From positions 1 to 64,000 of the forward strand of contig NZ_JAJFZK010000009.1 in assembly GCF_020731355.1 (NCBI RefSeq): a DNA stretch of 64,000 nucleotides, given 5' to 3'. The notes under the pieces are model-generated. The model searched no databases. It had not been told where the DNA came from and was given only the letters and a program-made list of their open reading frames with translations. Source of the stretch: Bacillus sp. REN16 (GTDB taxonomy: Bacteria > Bacillota > Bacilli > Bacillales > Bacillaceae_L). Shown piece after piece: positions 28,704 through 36,603 of the stretch. Positions within the stretch are counted from its first letter, which is position 1; each line of letters starts with the position of its first letter. The translations under genes and the position numbers were made by a program.

Positions 28704-29447
28704 CTAATCCATTCTGCGAACACAGATTGTCTGACAGTATTGCAGTAACGCATTGCCTGCCTTTAATTGCATATGTTTTAATGGAGAACTCATATTTCTT
28801 AAAGAAGAAAACCACTCTTCATAATTTCTCTTTTCAACTAATTCTACATCATAAGGAACGAGTGGAAAGTCAAAGTAACCAGTTCGATTCAAAATCACCT
28901 TTCGGATAGGCAGGTCGATCCCATATAAAGAATAAATCGTTCGGATAATTCCATCCATTCGATCAAGTTCAATCAACGGTGATAACACTTTTTTATCATG
29001 ACTCCCGCTTTTTTCAGTCCAAAACCGTTCATTTGAGCCTAAAAACACACTGTTTTCTTTGCCCTCCAAGATCGTAATAAGCCAGGTTGCTGTCGGGCTA
29101 ATGATTATGATTTCCGCCTCAATAGGTGCATTTTTCAATTTAAAGATTGGTCTATATAGGACAAGGTAGGTATCTGGAAATCGTTGAAGAAAATATTTTA
29201 AATTCGGATCACGATAAAACACCTTGTCTACATACGATTTTTCGCGAACCGTTGAACTTGCCCACTTCATCTGAAATTCAAATATATAGTCAAGAAATTG
29301 CTGCTTGCTTTCATCTCTAGTGTCTGGTCTTTTTTCTATTGTCTTATCCCATTGTCGTTTTTTTTGGCGGATAAACTGTCCGGGATACCGAAACATATCA
29401 ACCTCATATCGAGAAACATAATCCTGCAGTTTTATTAATTGTCCCAA
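28704..29447 (-). CDS. ytlQ: YtlQ-like conserved protein
   Basis: A 247-residue soluble protein with no motif I can name securely. The central part (IEAEIIIISPTATWLITILEG...) has the alternating strand pattern of a NERD/nuclease-like fold, but key residues are not clear. It begins with TTG, supported by GGGGTG at 8-nt spacing. Placement next to ytlR and before the cidAB/lrgAB-like pair suggests B. subtilis ytlQ. Confidence 0.7.
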   Translation of the reverse strand: MGQLIKLQDYVSRYEVDMFRYPGQFIRQKKRQWDKTIEKRPDTRDESKQQFLDYIFEFQMKWASSTVREKSYVDKVFYRDPNLKYFLQRFPDTYLVLYRPIFKLKNAPIEAEIIIISPTATWLITILEGKENSVFLGSNERFWTEKSGSHDKKVLSPLIELDRMDGIIRTIYSLYGIDLPIRKVILNRTGYFDFPLVPYDVELVEKRNYEEWFSSLRNMSSPLKHMQLKAGNALLQYCQTICVRRMD

Positions 29448-29462
29448 CTCTATAACACCCCA

Positions 29463-30149
29463 TTATAAAAAAAGAGAAACCAACACCGGCAACATGATCG
29501 ACGTATAAACGGCGCTTAAGATCATTGCGATTGAGCTTATTGCCCCTTCATGTGTTCCTATTTCCAGCGCTCTAGAAGTACCAATTCCATGTGACGCAGT
29601 CCCAAAGCCTAAACCAACTCCTACAAAATGATCGACCTTCACCATTTTTAAAAGCAATGGACCAAACATGGCACCTGATATTCCAGCTATCATCACATAC
29701 ACAGCTGCAAGCGCTGGAACTCCACCTGTGACACTTGCGATATCCATTGCAACCGGTGTCGTCACAGATTTTGGGGCAATTGAAAGGATAATTTTAGGAT
29801 CGATTGCTAATACCTTTGAAAAATAAAACCCCGTCGCAATCCCGATCGTTGAACCTGCAAAGACACCTATGATAATTGGCATGAAAAACTCTTGTAACGA
29901 TTTGCGATTTTGATATAAAGGATAGGCTAATGCGACAACAGCAGGACCAAGTAGCTCATCAATCCATTTGCCGCCAAACATATATGTTTCATATGGTATC
30001 GAGAAAATGAGTAAGAAGACTAGTATGACAAATGTTGTTGTCGCAATCGGCACTAGTAACGGGTGAGTAATTCGTTTATACAACCTTGTCATCATAAGGA
30101 AAATAACAATCGTACAAACGATGGAAGCTATTGTAAAAACAATATTCAT
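29463..30149 (-). CDS. LrgB/CidB family membrane protein
   Basis: A 228-residue polytopic membrane protein with six to eight hydrophobic helices. It has the LrgB signature APKSVTTPVAM and the conserved GTASHGIGTSRA. These proteins pair with LrgA/CidA in control of murein hydrolases, and in Bacillus relatives in pyruvate or glycolate-type transport. The ATG overlaps the lrgA-like stop by 4 bp, so they are translationally coupled. Confidence 0.9.
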   Translation of the reverse strand: MNIVFTIASIVCTIVIFLMMTRLYKRITHPLLVPIATTTFVILVFLLIFSIPYETYMFGGKWIDELLGPAVVALAYPLYQNRKSLQEFFMPIIIGVFAGSTIGIATGFYFSKVLAIDPKIILSIAPKSVTTPVAMDIASVTGGVPALAAVYVMIAGISGAMFGPLLLKMVKVDHFVGVGLGFGTASHGIGTSRALEIGTHEGAISSIAMILSAVYTSIMLPVLVSLFL

Positions 30150-30535
30150 GCTCCGTATTCCTCCCCCATATTCTTGCTTTGCTTTTTCCTGGTCGCCATT
30201 TTTTCACCAACTATACCTGAAATAAACATGACAAGAAATGTACTCACTAACACAATGGCTACCGTAATAATGCCCCCCCCATTAAAATAGGGCAGGTAGT
30301 CTATAATCCCAACAGTTGCCGGCACAAAGAGAAGTGCTAAATAGGTGAGTAAAAATTGTGCCCCCTCCCCTAACCATTTTTCTTTGATCATTTTTGTTTG
30401 TAATAATAAAAACAATAAAATCATTCCGATAATACTTCCCGGTATGGATGTGTGTAAAAGCCCCTTTATCAAGGTTCCCACCCAATAGATTAGATATAAG
30501 ATTGCGATTTGAATACAAATCTTAACAGATCTCAT
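30146..30535 (-). CDS. LrgA/CidA family holin-like protein
   Basis: A 129-residue membrane protein with four predicted helices and the family segment IPGSIIGMILLFLLL. The basic C-terminus is Arg/Lys-rich. It is the partner of the downstream LrgB-like protein. Start ATG 30535 is preceded by GAAGGGGAATAG. Whether it is a holin/antiholin or part of a transporter cannot be told from the sequence. Confidence 0.88.
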   Translation of the reverse strand: MRSVKICIQIAILYLIYWVGTLIKGLLHTSIPGSIIGMILLFLLLQTKMIKEKWLGEGAQFLLTYLALLFVPATVGIIDYLPYFNGGGIITVAIVLVSTFLVMFISGIVGEKMATRKKQSKNMGEEYGA

Positions 30536-30550
30536 TGACTATTCCCCTTC

Positions 30551-31120
30551 TTAACTCAGTGAAAAAATAGAAAGCGGCTGATACTTTGGTGTTCGGTTCA
30601 GGTGGGTTTGATATAACACAAAGTGCTCAGCTTTAAAAACAGATTTATCTTCATTAGGCTGTACGATATCCGTTAATTGTGACGGCAAAAATGGGCGATC
30701 CGATTTCCATTTCCTCGCCATTGTGATATGCGGAGAAAACGGCCGCTTATCAAGTGAAAAGCCAAAGTCTGTGCACGCTTCATAAACATCGTTTCTTAGC
30801 GCATGTAAAGATTCGCTAACCTCTACTCCCGCCCATAAAATACGTGGAGAATCTGATTTTCCAAACGTTCCTAGTCCATTTAATTGCAGCGTAAATTTTT
30901 CGTGCTGCTTGGCAATGTCAGGCATTTGCCTTTTGATTGCAGTTATCTGATTAAAAGATGCCTGCCCTCCTAAAAAAGCAAGCGTTATATGCAAATCCTC
31001 TGGATGAATCCAAGACTTAAACGGCAGCCTTGGTTCCAGCAATTCTCTCCATTTTGATAACAGCTCTTTTGTTTCGGCAGGAAGTGCCAGCGCCAGAAAA
31101 TAATGGGTTTGATGCTCCAT
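30551..31120 (-). CDS. thpR: RNA 2',3'-cyclic phosphodiesterase
   Basis: A 189-residue 2H phosphoesterase that opens 2',3'-cyclic phosphates on RNA (formerly 2'-5' RNA ligase; B. subtilis YtlP). Both HxTx motifs are present: HITL followed by AFLGG, and HITM in the C-terminal half. ATG 31120, with AAAGGGGC upstream, is preferred over the opening at 31186. Confidence 0.9.
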   Translation of the reverse strand: MEHQTHYFLALALPAETKELLSKWRELLEPRLPFKSWIHPEDLHITLAFLGGQASFNQITAIKRQMPDIAKQHEKFTLQLNGLGTFGKSDSPRILWAGVEVSESLHALRNDVYEACTDFGFSLDKRPFSPHITMARKWKSDRPFLPSQLTDIVQPNEDKSVFKAEHFVLYQTHLNRTPKYQPLSIFSLS

Positions 31121-31260
31121 GTGAAAGCCCCTTTTAACTTTATTAGTAGTAGTTCTCAAATACACCATGGCGAGTTTGATTGACATTTGTTATTCAATTA
31201 TTTTAGCAAACTTTATTGGAAAGGGAAACTTAGGCTGGAACTAGCGTTAGCAAAATCCAG

Positions 31261-31288
31261 CAGAAAAGCCCGCCATCCTTGGCAGGCC
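31261..31288 (-). terminator. Terminator of pepV
   Basis: On the minus strand GGCCTGCC-AAGGA-TGGCGGGC is followed by TTTTCTG, 15 nt after the pepV stop. Confidence 0.7.
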
Positions 31289-31302
31289 ACTAACTTCCTA
31301 TT

Positions 31303-32712
31303 TTATTTTGCTAATTCATATATGGCTTGAGCGTAGATGGCGGTTGCTTTCACTAGGTCATCCACTAATATAAATTCGTCCTTTTGGTGGGCAACATCAG
31401 GTCGGCCTGGGAACAATGGTCCAAAGGCAACACCTGCTTCTAATGATCTTGCATAAGTACCTCCACCAATTGACACTAAAGTCGCTTCTTCGCCTGTCTG
31501 TTCTTCATATACTTTTTGCAGTGTTTGAATCAGTGGATGATGCTTATCCACATGATGTGGTGCCGAATTGCTGTAATTCACAAGTTCGAAACCAGTTCCC
31601 TCACATATATCTTCAATTTTCTTTTTTGTACCATCCATTTCATTTGTTACTGGGTAACGCAGGTTTAACCCAAGTCGCCCACCTTCTTCTATGGTATAAG
31701 AAAGCTTTCCAACATTGATGGTTAAATCTCCAGTAATATCATCGCTGTAAGCCACACCAAGATTTTTCCCCCTTGAATCACCTACAAAATATTCATTTAC
31801 AAAACTTAAATAATGCTTTGCTTTTTCATCTAATGAATAACCTAGTAAAAAGGTTGCCAAATACAGGCCTGCATTTTTCCCATGATCTGGCTCCATTCCA
31901 TGTGCGGATACCCCTTCTAGTTGAAAAATTACAGTATCCTCATCACAAATGCCGCGACCCATTAATGAGTTTTTGTCTATAAACTCCTGAAAATCATTGA
32001 CCATTGCTAGAAGATTACCATTCCCTTCAAGCTTAGCCTCGGCAAAATCCGGAACCATGTTATAGCGTCTGCCAGAAGTAAATGACTCTAAGCGAAGCAC
32101 GCCATCTGAAGTGGCTTGAGATTTTTGAACAAGATCAAAATCCGCAATTCCTTTTTCAGCATAAATGATTGGAAAATCTGCATCTGGCGCAAAGCCCATT
32201 GTTGGCATTTCTTCATGTTTGAAATAATGGTCAACACAACGCCAATCACTTTCTTCATCCGTTCCAATTATCATTCGAACACGCTTGGAAAGAGGAAGAT
32301 TTAATTCCTTAATGATTTTCATCGCGTAATATGCAGCCATTGTTGGTCCTTTATCGTCTAATGAACCCCTTGCAATGAGTTTCCCGTCATGAATTTCTGC
32401 ACCATATGGATCACTGGACCAGCCATCTCCTTCTGGTACAACATCGATGTGACATAATATCCCGATTAATTCCTCGCCGGAGCCCATTTCGAGATGCCCC
32501 GCATACCCATCAAGGTTTTTAGAGGTAAAACCATCCTCACTTCCTTTGTCCAATAAATAGTGAAGTGCCTCATCAATTCCTGCTCCAAAAGGTGCAGTCG
32601 GAGTACCGTTTTCTTCATCAAGGACACTTTTTATTTTCAAGAAATCCTGAGTATCTTTTATTAATTGATCTTTACGTTTTTCTATTTCTTCTATCCAGTT
32701 GATCTGTTCCAT
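31303..32712 (-). CDS. pepV: Dipeptidase PepV
   Basis: A 469-residue M20 family zinc dipeptidase cutting dipeptides in the cytoplasm. Zinc and catalytic sites are CHIDVVPEGDGW (His and Asp), GSLDDKGP (bridging Asp), GTDEESDW (catalytic Glu pair), DADFP and a C-terminal AHQKDE. The AAGGAG site is at 7 nt. The name in B. subtilis is ytjP. Confidence 0.94.
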   Translation of the reverse strand: MEQINWIEEIEKRKDQLIKDTQDFLKIKSVLDEENGTPTAPFGAGIDEALHYLLDKGSEDGFTSKNLDGYAGHLEMGSGEELIGILCHIDVVPEGDGWSSDPYGAEIHDGKLIARGSLDDKGPTMAAYYAMKIIKELNLPLSKRVRMIIGTDEESDWRCVDHYFKHEEMPTMGFAPDADFPIIYAEKGIADFDLVQKSQATSDGVLRLESFTSGRRYNMVPDFAEAKLEGNGNLLAMVNDFQEFIDKNSLMGRGICDEDTVIFQLEGVSAHGMEPDHGKNAGLYLATFLLGYSLDEKAKHYLSFVNEYFVGDSRGKNLGVAYSDDITGDLTINVGKLSYTIEEGGRLGLNLRYPVTNEMDGTKKKIEDICEGTGFELVNYSNSAPHHVDKHHPLIQTLQKVYEEQTGEEATLVSIGGGTYARSLEAGVAFGPLFPGRPDVAHQKDEFILVDDLVKATAIYAQAIYELAK

Positions 32713-32737
32713 CTGAATTCTCCTTACAAAATAATCA

Positions 32738-32920
32738 CTAAATCAAATACGCCTTGGCGTATTTGCGCCCGATTTTTTTCGAGCTTGACTCGAAAAACTA
32801 CCTTTGAAAAATCGTGGCATCCGCCGGAGGCTTTAATTTTATTCAGCCAAGGGTGACCTTCACTTTTAATACATTCAACAAACCACCATAAAAGTAACGG
32901 ACTTCAGCTGAATAAAATTA
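32738..32920. repeat. Intergenic repeat, family B (long copy) with 14-bp inverted repeat
   Basis: The first part (AATCAAATACGCC, GCGCCCG, TTTTTTTCGAGCTTG, ACTCG) repeats 22995-23056. The second part is enclosed by the perfect inverted repeat TAATTTTATTCAGC (32834-32847) and GCTGAATAAAATTA (32907-32920). The right arm supplies the last codons and stop of ythQ. No gene is seen inside. Confidence 0.7.
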
Positions 32921-34046
32921 GTACTAGTCCCACTATTGATATTACAGGAAACGAAATGAAATTCACAATATAGTGTTCCGCCTGAATCCGAATAATATCA
33001 TCTTTTCTTACGTTCACGATAAAATGGTTTGACAACATCCGATTACAAACATTCTTTACCCACATTCTAAGTATGATTATAAAGCCAAAAAAGATTAGAC
33101 ATTTGATCCAAATCGGGGGAATGACCAGCAATGCTACCGTTGTAATACTTGTGATTTGAAAACATTGAAACAAATACGTTCTGTTGCGGAAAAATACTTT
33201 CATACATAATTCTTGCAAACTCTTCTTACGATTGCGTTTTTTATAGATTCGTTTAGAGTTTCGATAAAAGAGAGGACTTCTTTTCTTTTGGCTCGGTACT
33301 TTTTCCACGTATTCGGAAAAGGCAAAAATACTTTTTACATATACAAGCTTTGCCTGTTTCTCTATCTCCACATCGGTTGAAAATGTTGTAAGCCTATTTA
33401 TTCTTTTAGAAGAGTTCAATAAAAATAAAAGCCATTGTAAGATACTGATGATCAATAGAAATAGGACAGAGGTATCAAGAGCCCAAATGACTAATGTTAT
33501 GGAGAAAGCCCAAAATCCAATAAAAAGCAGAATTGTGTAAAACCCCTTTTTCCACGTTGAAACAATGCCATCTAAGTACTGTTTCCAGCCAAGAATAAGT
33601 GCCTTTAAGCTGATAAAATAAATCGATAATCCAAGAATTTCACTCAAGGTCAAATTGTATTGATTTAAGAAAAAGGGTATCAAAATGGCTATTAGAAATA
33701 GGATTCCAGCACTATATCCAGTCACATAAAGATTTCTAGTCCATTTCTTTAAAGCTACAATAAAAGAACGTTTTTGCAATAAAAATAATTGGTCCGCTTC
33801 CTCTAAAAACGTCCGAATCCTGCCTTGCCAGCAAAACAAATATAGTAAACCAAATATAAATGAAAGTGGAAAGCCATTAAACCAACCCGGAATGTCGGAC
33901 CACCATGTATAGTAATGGTAACCGCCAATCACAATGACAGGAATAAATAAATATAGAAAAATCGTCCAGTCTACTACACTTCTAAATACTCCCCACTGAT
34001 AGGCTACTTCCTTACGAAAACGAGTTTTAAAAAGACTTTTATTCAT
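32904..34046 (-). CDS. ythQ: ABC exporter permease, EcsB-like
   Basis: A 380-residue membrane protein with about eight hydrophobic helices and a long cytoplasmic basic loop (KKRSPLFYRNSKRIYKKRNRKK pattern). The layout matches EcsB/YthQ. It would form an exporter with the ATPase YthP encoded just upstream; the cargo is unknown. ATG 34046 (AGGGTG) overlaps the ythP stop by 8 bp. The C-terminal five residues (LILFS) are encoded inside a dispersed repeat. Confidence 0.85.
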   Translation of the reverse strand: MNKSLFKTRFRKEVAYQWGVFRSVVDWTIFLYLFIPVIVIGGYHYYTWWSDIPGWFNGFPLSFIFGLLYLFCWQGRIRTFLEEADQLFLLQKRSFIVALKKWTRNLYVTGYSAGILFLIAILIPFFLNQYNLTLSEILGLSIYFISLKALILGWKQYLDGIVSTWKKGFYTILLFIGFWAFSITLVIWALDTSVLFLLIISILQWLLFLLNSSKRINRLTTFSTDVEIEKQAKLVYVKSIFAFSEYVEKVPSQKKRSPLFYRNSKRIYKKRNRKKSLQELCMKVFFRNRTYLFQCFQITSITTVALLVIPPIWIKCLIFFGFIIILRMWVKNVCNRMLSNHFIVNVRKDDIIRIQAEHYIVNFISFPVISIVGLVLILFS

Positions 34047-34761
34047 GTAAAGACACACCCTGAACAATTTGATTAAAACAATGGAGGAGTGAGCCTTCAT
34101 GGAGATTTGCCTTCACTTGGATGTCCTGAAGATTTCCCTGAGCTTTAAGCTTACCTCCTGCTACCAGCAGGAAACGATCACATACTTTTTCTGCTGTATC
34201 AAGCACATGTGTACTCATTAAGATTCCCGCACCACGCTGTTTTTCCAACTCAATAAGCGTTAAAAAATCCTGCATGGCCATCGGGTCTAAACCAACAAAT
34301 GGTTCATCAATAATATATATATCCGGTTTTATGAGAAAAGCCGTAATAAGCATAACCTTCTGCTGCATCCCTTTAGAAAACGTACTTGGAAGCTTATGAA
34401 TCACTTTTTCCATATGGAAAAGGTTAACTAATTTCATCGCCCTTTCATTAAAGTGAGCATCATCAATCTCCATTACCCCAGCTGCCAAATCGAGGTGCTC
34501 CCATAAAGTCAATTCATCGTAAAATATCGGTCTCTCCGGAATATACGCATATGTATGGTTATTGATAAAATCAATTTTTCCATTGGTGTTTTCTAATAAT
34601 CCAAGAATTGTTTTGATCGTTGTACTTTTCCCAGCACCATTTGGTCCAATAAGTCCAACGATTTCCCCTTGGTTAATTGAAAACGAAAGGTCTTCTATAA
34701 TTTTATTATTTTCTTCATAGCCTGAATTCTGTATTAAGACTTCCAATAATGTCTGCTGCAT
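34039..34761 (-). CDS. ythP: ABC transporter ATP-binding protein, EcsA-like
   Basis: A 240-residue ATPase. Walker A GPNGAGKST is at 39-47, the signature region reads FSKGMQQK, Walker B is YIIDEPFVGLDP, and the switch His is in STHVLD. It partners the downstream YthQ permease. ATG 34761 has GGAGGG at 7 nt; GTG 34779 would overlap this site and is rejected. Confidence 0.92.
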   Translation of the reverse strand: MQQTLLEVLIQNSGYEENNKIIEDLSFSINQGEIVGLIGPNGAGKSTTIKTILGLLENTNGKIDFINNHTYAYIPERPIFYDELTLWEHLDLAAGVMEIDDAHFNERAMKLVNLFHMEKVIHKLPSTFSKGMQQKVMLITAFLIKPDIYIIDEPFVGLDPMAMQDFLTLIELEKQRGAGILMSTHVLDTAEKVCDRFLLVAGGKLKAQGNLQDIQVKANLHEGSLLHCFNQIVQGVSLHE

Positions 34762-35120
34762 AAATAATCCCTCCACCACTACATACGAATATTCCAGAAA
34801 AAGGTTTCCGTATTTTGGGCAAGCTTTATGAAAATGTAATAAAAATGTAAAAAACAGAATAGTAGAAATAATTTATGATTATAATAGAAGTATAATGTTG
34901 ATTTTTGAAATTTTATGTAGAAATAGTCATACTATTCAGATACAACTATATATATATATAGCAAACGCACCTAGACAAAATAATGAGGTGATATGGACAT
35001 ATATATACGATTATTTGCTTGAAATATGAAAACCCGTTACAAATAGTTATTTTTGGATATCAATTAAAAGGTACGACTGAGGCATGTTGATCATGTACAA
35101 AAATGATAAGGAGTGGTTTT
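34762..35120. other. 359-bp divergent gap between ythP and ytzE
   Basis: Very AT-rich. Two perfect TATAAT boxes on the plus strand (34880-34885 and 34891-34896) could be -10 elements for ytzE with a long leader, though no good -35 fits. An (AT)n run lies at about 34946-34960. No supported gene. Confidence 0.4.
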
Positions 35121-35339
35121 TTGAAGCCTTCAACAAACCGTATGTTAACTCGTATCAAATCAGTCTACATGTTTATTAACGAAAAAGGGACTGTAACGAC
35201 ACAGGAGCTTGTGGATGAATTTGGAATTACATCAAGAACCATTCAACGTGATTTGAATGTGTTAGCATATAATGATTTGGTTCGCAGCCCGAGCCGAGGA
35301 AAATGGACCATTACAAAGAAGAAAGTCAAAATATCGTAG
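35121..35339 (+). CDS. ytzE: YtzE, small DeoR-type helix-turn-helix protein
   Basis: A 72-residue protein made almost only of a DeoR-like winged helix-turn-helix (TTQELVDEFGITSRTIQRDL), without the sugar-sensing domain of full DeoR regulators. It probably binds DNA; the target is unknown. TTG 35121 is chosen, with AAGGAG 7 nt upstream; the ATG at 35103 lies before that site. It ends in a Lys-rich tail. Confidence 0.88.
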   Translation: MKPSTNRMLTRIKSVYMFINEKGTVTTQELVDEFGITSRTIQRDLNVLAYNDLVRSPSRGKWTITKKKVKIS

Positions 35340-35433
35340 CAACATACATTTGGGGCTTATTTAGAAGGCAACAGATAACTTTACAATAGAAGGCCTATTC
35401 ATACAGATACATATGGAGAAATTAGATTTCGAT

Positions 35434-35476
35434 AAAAAAGGGGCTGTTACACCAAGACAGCCCTTGTTAATTTTTT
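35434..35476. terminator. Bidirectional terminator between ytzE and ytzG
   Basis: GGGCTGT and ACAGCCC pair around a 9-nt loop, with A and T runs on opposite sides. It overlaps the ytzG stop. Confidence 0.75.
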
Positions 35477-36186
35477 GTATGATTTTTTAATAGCATTATT
35501 TCTTCATTGGTGAGCTCGCGATATTCACCAAGCTCGAGTGTTTCATCTAGTGGCAATGGTCCCATTTTCATTCTTTTCAAATAGATAACTCGCTTACCGA
35601 CTGCTTCAAACATTCGTTTTACTTGATGGAATTTTCCCTCTTCGATTATGACTTCAATTTCAGAACGTAAGCCACTGCTTATAATTGTAAGCTCAGCTGG
35701 CATCGTTTCATAACCATCATCAAGAGTTACCCCGTTTCGAAATGCTTCTACATCCGTGGCAGTTACCTCGCCTTCAATAATGGCTAAATACGTTTTTGGA
35801 ACATGTTTTTTGGGAGAAAGCAATTGATGTGCAAGTTGCCCATCATTCGTTAAAAGCAGCAACCCTTCCGTATCCTTGTCCAAGCGCCCCACAGGAAAAG
35901 GCTTGTAGACCGTATCTTCCATTTCCAGCAGATCCAAGACTGTATCATGAAGATTATCCTCCGTTGCGGAAATGACCCCTTGAGGTTTATTCAACATTAA
36001 GTAGATGAATTCCTTATAATCAATCACTTCACCATGAACGGTGACCGTATCTGATTCGACTTTTACATGCTTACTCGAATCCTTAACCGGAACCCCATTG
36101 ATTTGAACGGCTCCTGATTTTAATAAGCTTTTAACCTCTTTACGACTTCCGAAGCCCCGATTAGCAAGTAATTTATCAATTCGCAT
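35467..36186 (-). CDS. ytzG: Pseudouridine synthase, RsuA family
   Basis: A 239-residue enzyme converting a uridine in rRNA to pseudouridine. An S4 domain (1-60) precedes the catalytic domain, whose motif GRLDKDTEGLLLLTND places the catalytic Asp at 103. ATG 36186 has AAAGGAGG at 6 nt; the frame is open to 36309 but without support. The 16S or 23S target is likely but not determined by sequence. Confidence 0.92.
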   Translation of the reverse strand: MRIDKLLANRGFGSRKEVKSLLKSGAVQINGVPVKDSSKHVKVESDTVTVHGEVIDYKEFIYLMLNKPQGVISATEDNLHDTVLDLLEMEDTVYKPFPVGRLDKDTEGLLLLTNDGQLAHQLLSPKKHVPKTYLAIIEGEVTATDVEAFRNGVTLDDGYETMPAELTIISSGLRSEIEVIIEEGKFHQVKRMFEAVGKRVIYLKRMKMGPLPLDETLELGEYRELTNEEIMLLKNHTKN

Positions 36187-36310
36187 TGCAATTCCTCCTT
36201 TACCTATGCCAACACCCATCTTTATAAGAATAGGCGTTTTATTCATTGCACAAACGCCCTTATTACATAGACTGTTACTGTAATTTAAAAAGATAAGGAG
36301 CGATACCACT

Positions 36311-36514
36311 ATGTATTATTATGATTATCGTCAACAACCACAGGGCTTTTTCCCTGGATTTCCTGGGTTTCCAGGAGGTGGCGGCGGAAACGTAGACCGT
36401 CGTATTGAGCGCCTCGAGCGCCAAATGCAAAGACTAGAAAATCAGATTGATCGTTTAGACCGCCGTGTAGACCGCATTGAGCGCCGTTTAGGATTTGGCA
36501 CTTTCCAAGGCTAA
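36311..36514 (+). CDS. 67-residue Gly/Phe-rich and heptad-repeat protein
   Basis: The N-terminal half is Tyr/Gln/Gly/Phe/Pro-rich (MYYYDYRQQPQGFFPGFPGF, then GGGGG). The C-terminal half is a strict four-heptad coiled coil in which each heptad starts Arg-Leu/Ile-Glu/Asp (residues about 31-61). AAGGAG lies 10 nt upstream of the ATG. I do not know a function; composition is like small spore-coat or coat-associated proteins. It is divergent from ytzG by 125 bp. Confidence 0.7.
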   Translation: MYYYDYRQQPQGFFPGFPGFPGGGGGNVDRRIERLERQMQRLENQIDRLDRRVDRIERRLGFGTFQG

Positions 36515-36570
36515 CACATTAATTACCTTCTAACTCCCGGGAATGAATAACCGAACCTCTCACATTAGAA

Positions 36571-36603
36571 AAAAAAAGGCTGGCACTTATTGCTCAGCCT
36601 TTT
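36571..36603 (-). terminator. Terminator of ytgP overlapping its stop
   Basis: On the minus strand AGGCTGA...CCAGCCT is followed by TTTTTTTTTCT. The ytgP stop codon sits in the hairpin. Confidence 0.75.

Noticed and set aside
34946-34960. AT dinucleotide run as a replication or recombination site
   Set aside because: No accompanying DnaA boxes or conserved inverted repeats; most likely simple low-complexity sequence.
34985-35030. Short leader peptide (9 to 14 codons) upstream of ytzE with GAGGTG nearby
   Set aside because: The ribosome site is too close to either start, and no regulatory amino-acid run or attenuator hairpin is seen.
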